From positions 1-6,729 of the forward strand of contig DATGIQ010000657.1 of the NCBI GenBank assembly GCA_035295665.1: 6,729 nucleotides of DNA, written 5' to 3'. The notes below the pieces were generated by a model that saw nothing but the letters and a program-made list of their open reading frames with translations, did no database searches and was not told the origin of the DNA. This stretch comes from DATGIQ01 sp035295665 (GTDB lineage: Bacteria > Planctomycetota > Planctomycetia > Gemmatales > Gemmataceae). Position 1 is the first letter of the stretch. The number at the start of each line of letters is the position of its first letter. Below, piece after piece: positions 6,159 through 6,729 of this stretch. The position numbers were made by a program, and so were the translations under genes.

Positions 6159-6662
6159 GGAAAAAGCAGGAACTTACTGAGTCCAAGTCCATGAGTCCAG
6201 AGTCCACCACCGGCCACCCGGCCACTGGCCGACCCGCCGCATGGCGGATCGGCCGCTCTTGCAGAGGCCCACGCAGAACCCTTTGGCGTCAGCCAGTGCC
6301 TGATATAGCAACGTGCCGTGCATTCCCTACGCGATCGAGACCGCTGGAGGCGGCCGCGATTGAAGGGTGCTCGTATTGCTTGAGCACAGGACCAGATTGA
6401 TAAAGGAAATCAAAGACGCCGCCGAGACTTCCCAGCAAGGACTGCGCCCATCGCTTCGTGGCCGCTTCTTGACCCCCGTCGGTAGCGTGCTAGATGCGAA
6501 CCGACAGCTGATCGTTCCGATAGCAAGTGCCTTTTTCCGACATCCCATCGTTCCGGTGAGTGACTGTGGGCACCGACAGTAGCCGCGTGCTTTGGGCCCG
6601 CGAAAAAATAACTTCGCCGAATTGATCTATCCGTGTTAGGACGGTTTTGGGATAAGCGGAGC
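6159..6662. other. Long non-coding stretch before the transposase
   Basis: About 500 bases without a gene I can support. Short open frames on both strands show no domain, no good ribosome binding site and no protein-like composition. It contains the stem-loop at 6227-6254 and a 6-base inverted repeat GTGCTC/GAGCAC around nine bases (6367-6387). The left end of the insertion sequence that carries the transposase probably lies somewhere in the last 60-100 bases (for example around TTAGGACGG at 6636-6644), but its terminal repeat cannot be fixed without the other end. Confidence 0.5.
6227..6254. other. Strong stem-loop in non-coding DNA
   Basis: GGCCGA (6227-6232) pairs with TCGGCC (6249-6254); after one C-A mismatch CCGCC (6234-6238) pairs with GGCGG (6243-6247), leaving the 4-base loop GCAT. 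Eleven base pairs, nearly all G-C. No T-run follows on the plus strand (GCTCTTGC) or on the minus strand, so it is not a textbook terminator. Just before it the motif GGCCA recurs (6212-6224). Confidence 0.5.
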
Positions 6663-6729
6663 ATGCATGATGCAACTGCTGTCGCACGTATACAACGGAA
6701 ATTCGCGGCCCTTGACCCCGTGTTGGATG
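6663..6729 (+). CDS. Start of a probable ISAzo13-type transposase (3' partial)
   Basis: From ATG 6663 the frame is open to the window end, giving 22 codons: MHDATAVARIQ, then RKFAALDPVLD. The pattern of an amphipathic start followed by I-x-x-K-F-x-x-L-x-P-x-L-D resembles the N-terminus of ISAzo13-family DDE transposases (also annotated as Rhodopirellula transposases), common in planctomycetes, where it continues into ER-x-RR-x-W-A-A. This comparison is from memory of the family and rests on few residues. GGAG (6658-6661) lies only one base from the ATG, too close for a normal ribosome site; an in-frame GTG at 6633 is an alternative. An ATG at 6667 is in another frame that is also open to the edge but has no recognisable sequence. 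Confidence 0.5.
   Translation, partial: MHDATAVARIQRKFAALDPVLD

Noticed and set aside
6191..6400. Plus-strand open frame of 69 codons
   Set aside because: Runs through the strong stem-loop, is Arg/Pro-rich and has no ribosome site or motif.
6367..6582. Plus-strand open frame of 71 codons starting at a GTG
   Set aside because: The GTG lies within a small inverted repeat and GAAGG directly abuts it; no recognisable domain. Could be a real small gene, but unsupported.
1..6729. CRISPR array, tRNA or rRNA genes
   Set aside because: No regularly spaced direct repeats and no tRNA- or rRNA-like sequence seen on reading; the only tandem repeats are the coding HAF units.

Overview
The window looks like chromosomal DNA from a high-GC planctomycete, most likely of the Gemmataceae/Isosphaeraceae type. 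This is inferred from the gene content: a secreted ThuA-domain protein, an HAF-repeat protein with a PEP-CTERM-like C-terminal anchor, a small FG-GAP (VCBS-type) secreted protein, and what appears to be the start of an ISAzo13-type transposase. No ribosomal or other phylogenetic marker gene is present, so the placement is tentative.

Layout from left to right: (1) 1-1628, plus strand, the C-terminal three quarters of a molybdenum hydroxylase large subunit of the xanthine dehydrogenase/aldehyde oxidoreductase family, cut by the left edge. (2) 1685-2590, minus strand, an exported ThuA-domain protein that converges on the first gene. (3) 2591-2896, a divergent regulatory region with short inverted repeats and weak promoter candidates. 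(4) 2897-4135, plus strand, a GT1/GT28-fold glycosyltransferase resembling RhlB; its real start is inside a longer open frame. (5) 4361-4714, minus strand, a very short FG-GAP repeat protein whose usual start codon seems to be missing. (6) 4715-5134, mostly non-coding, with a small open frame (4976-5134) that continues in frame directly after the stop of the next gene. (7) 5135-6082, minus strand, an exported protein of six HAF repeats whose C-terminal sorting signal reads PKP where PEP is expected; it has the best promoter in the window (6130-6158). (8) 6083-6662, largely non-coding, with a strong stem-loop at 6227-6254. (9) 6663-6729, plus strand, the first codons of a probable transposase, cut by the right edge.

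The genes do not form an evident operon or pathway: orientations alternate and every gene appears to be its own transcription unit. The right half (4136 onward) reads as an accessory region: repeat-rich secreted proteins, long non-coding stretches, small possible gene remnants and an insertion sequence. I did not find a convincing undescribed multi-gene system here. The items most worth checking are the altered PEP-CTERM signal, the FG-GAP gene with no orthodox start, the short reading frame behind the HAF gene and the insertion-sequence boundary at the right edge.
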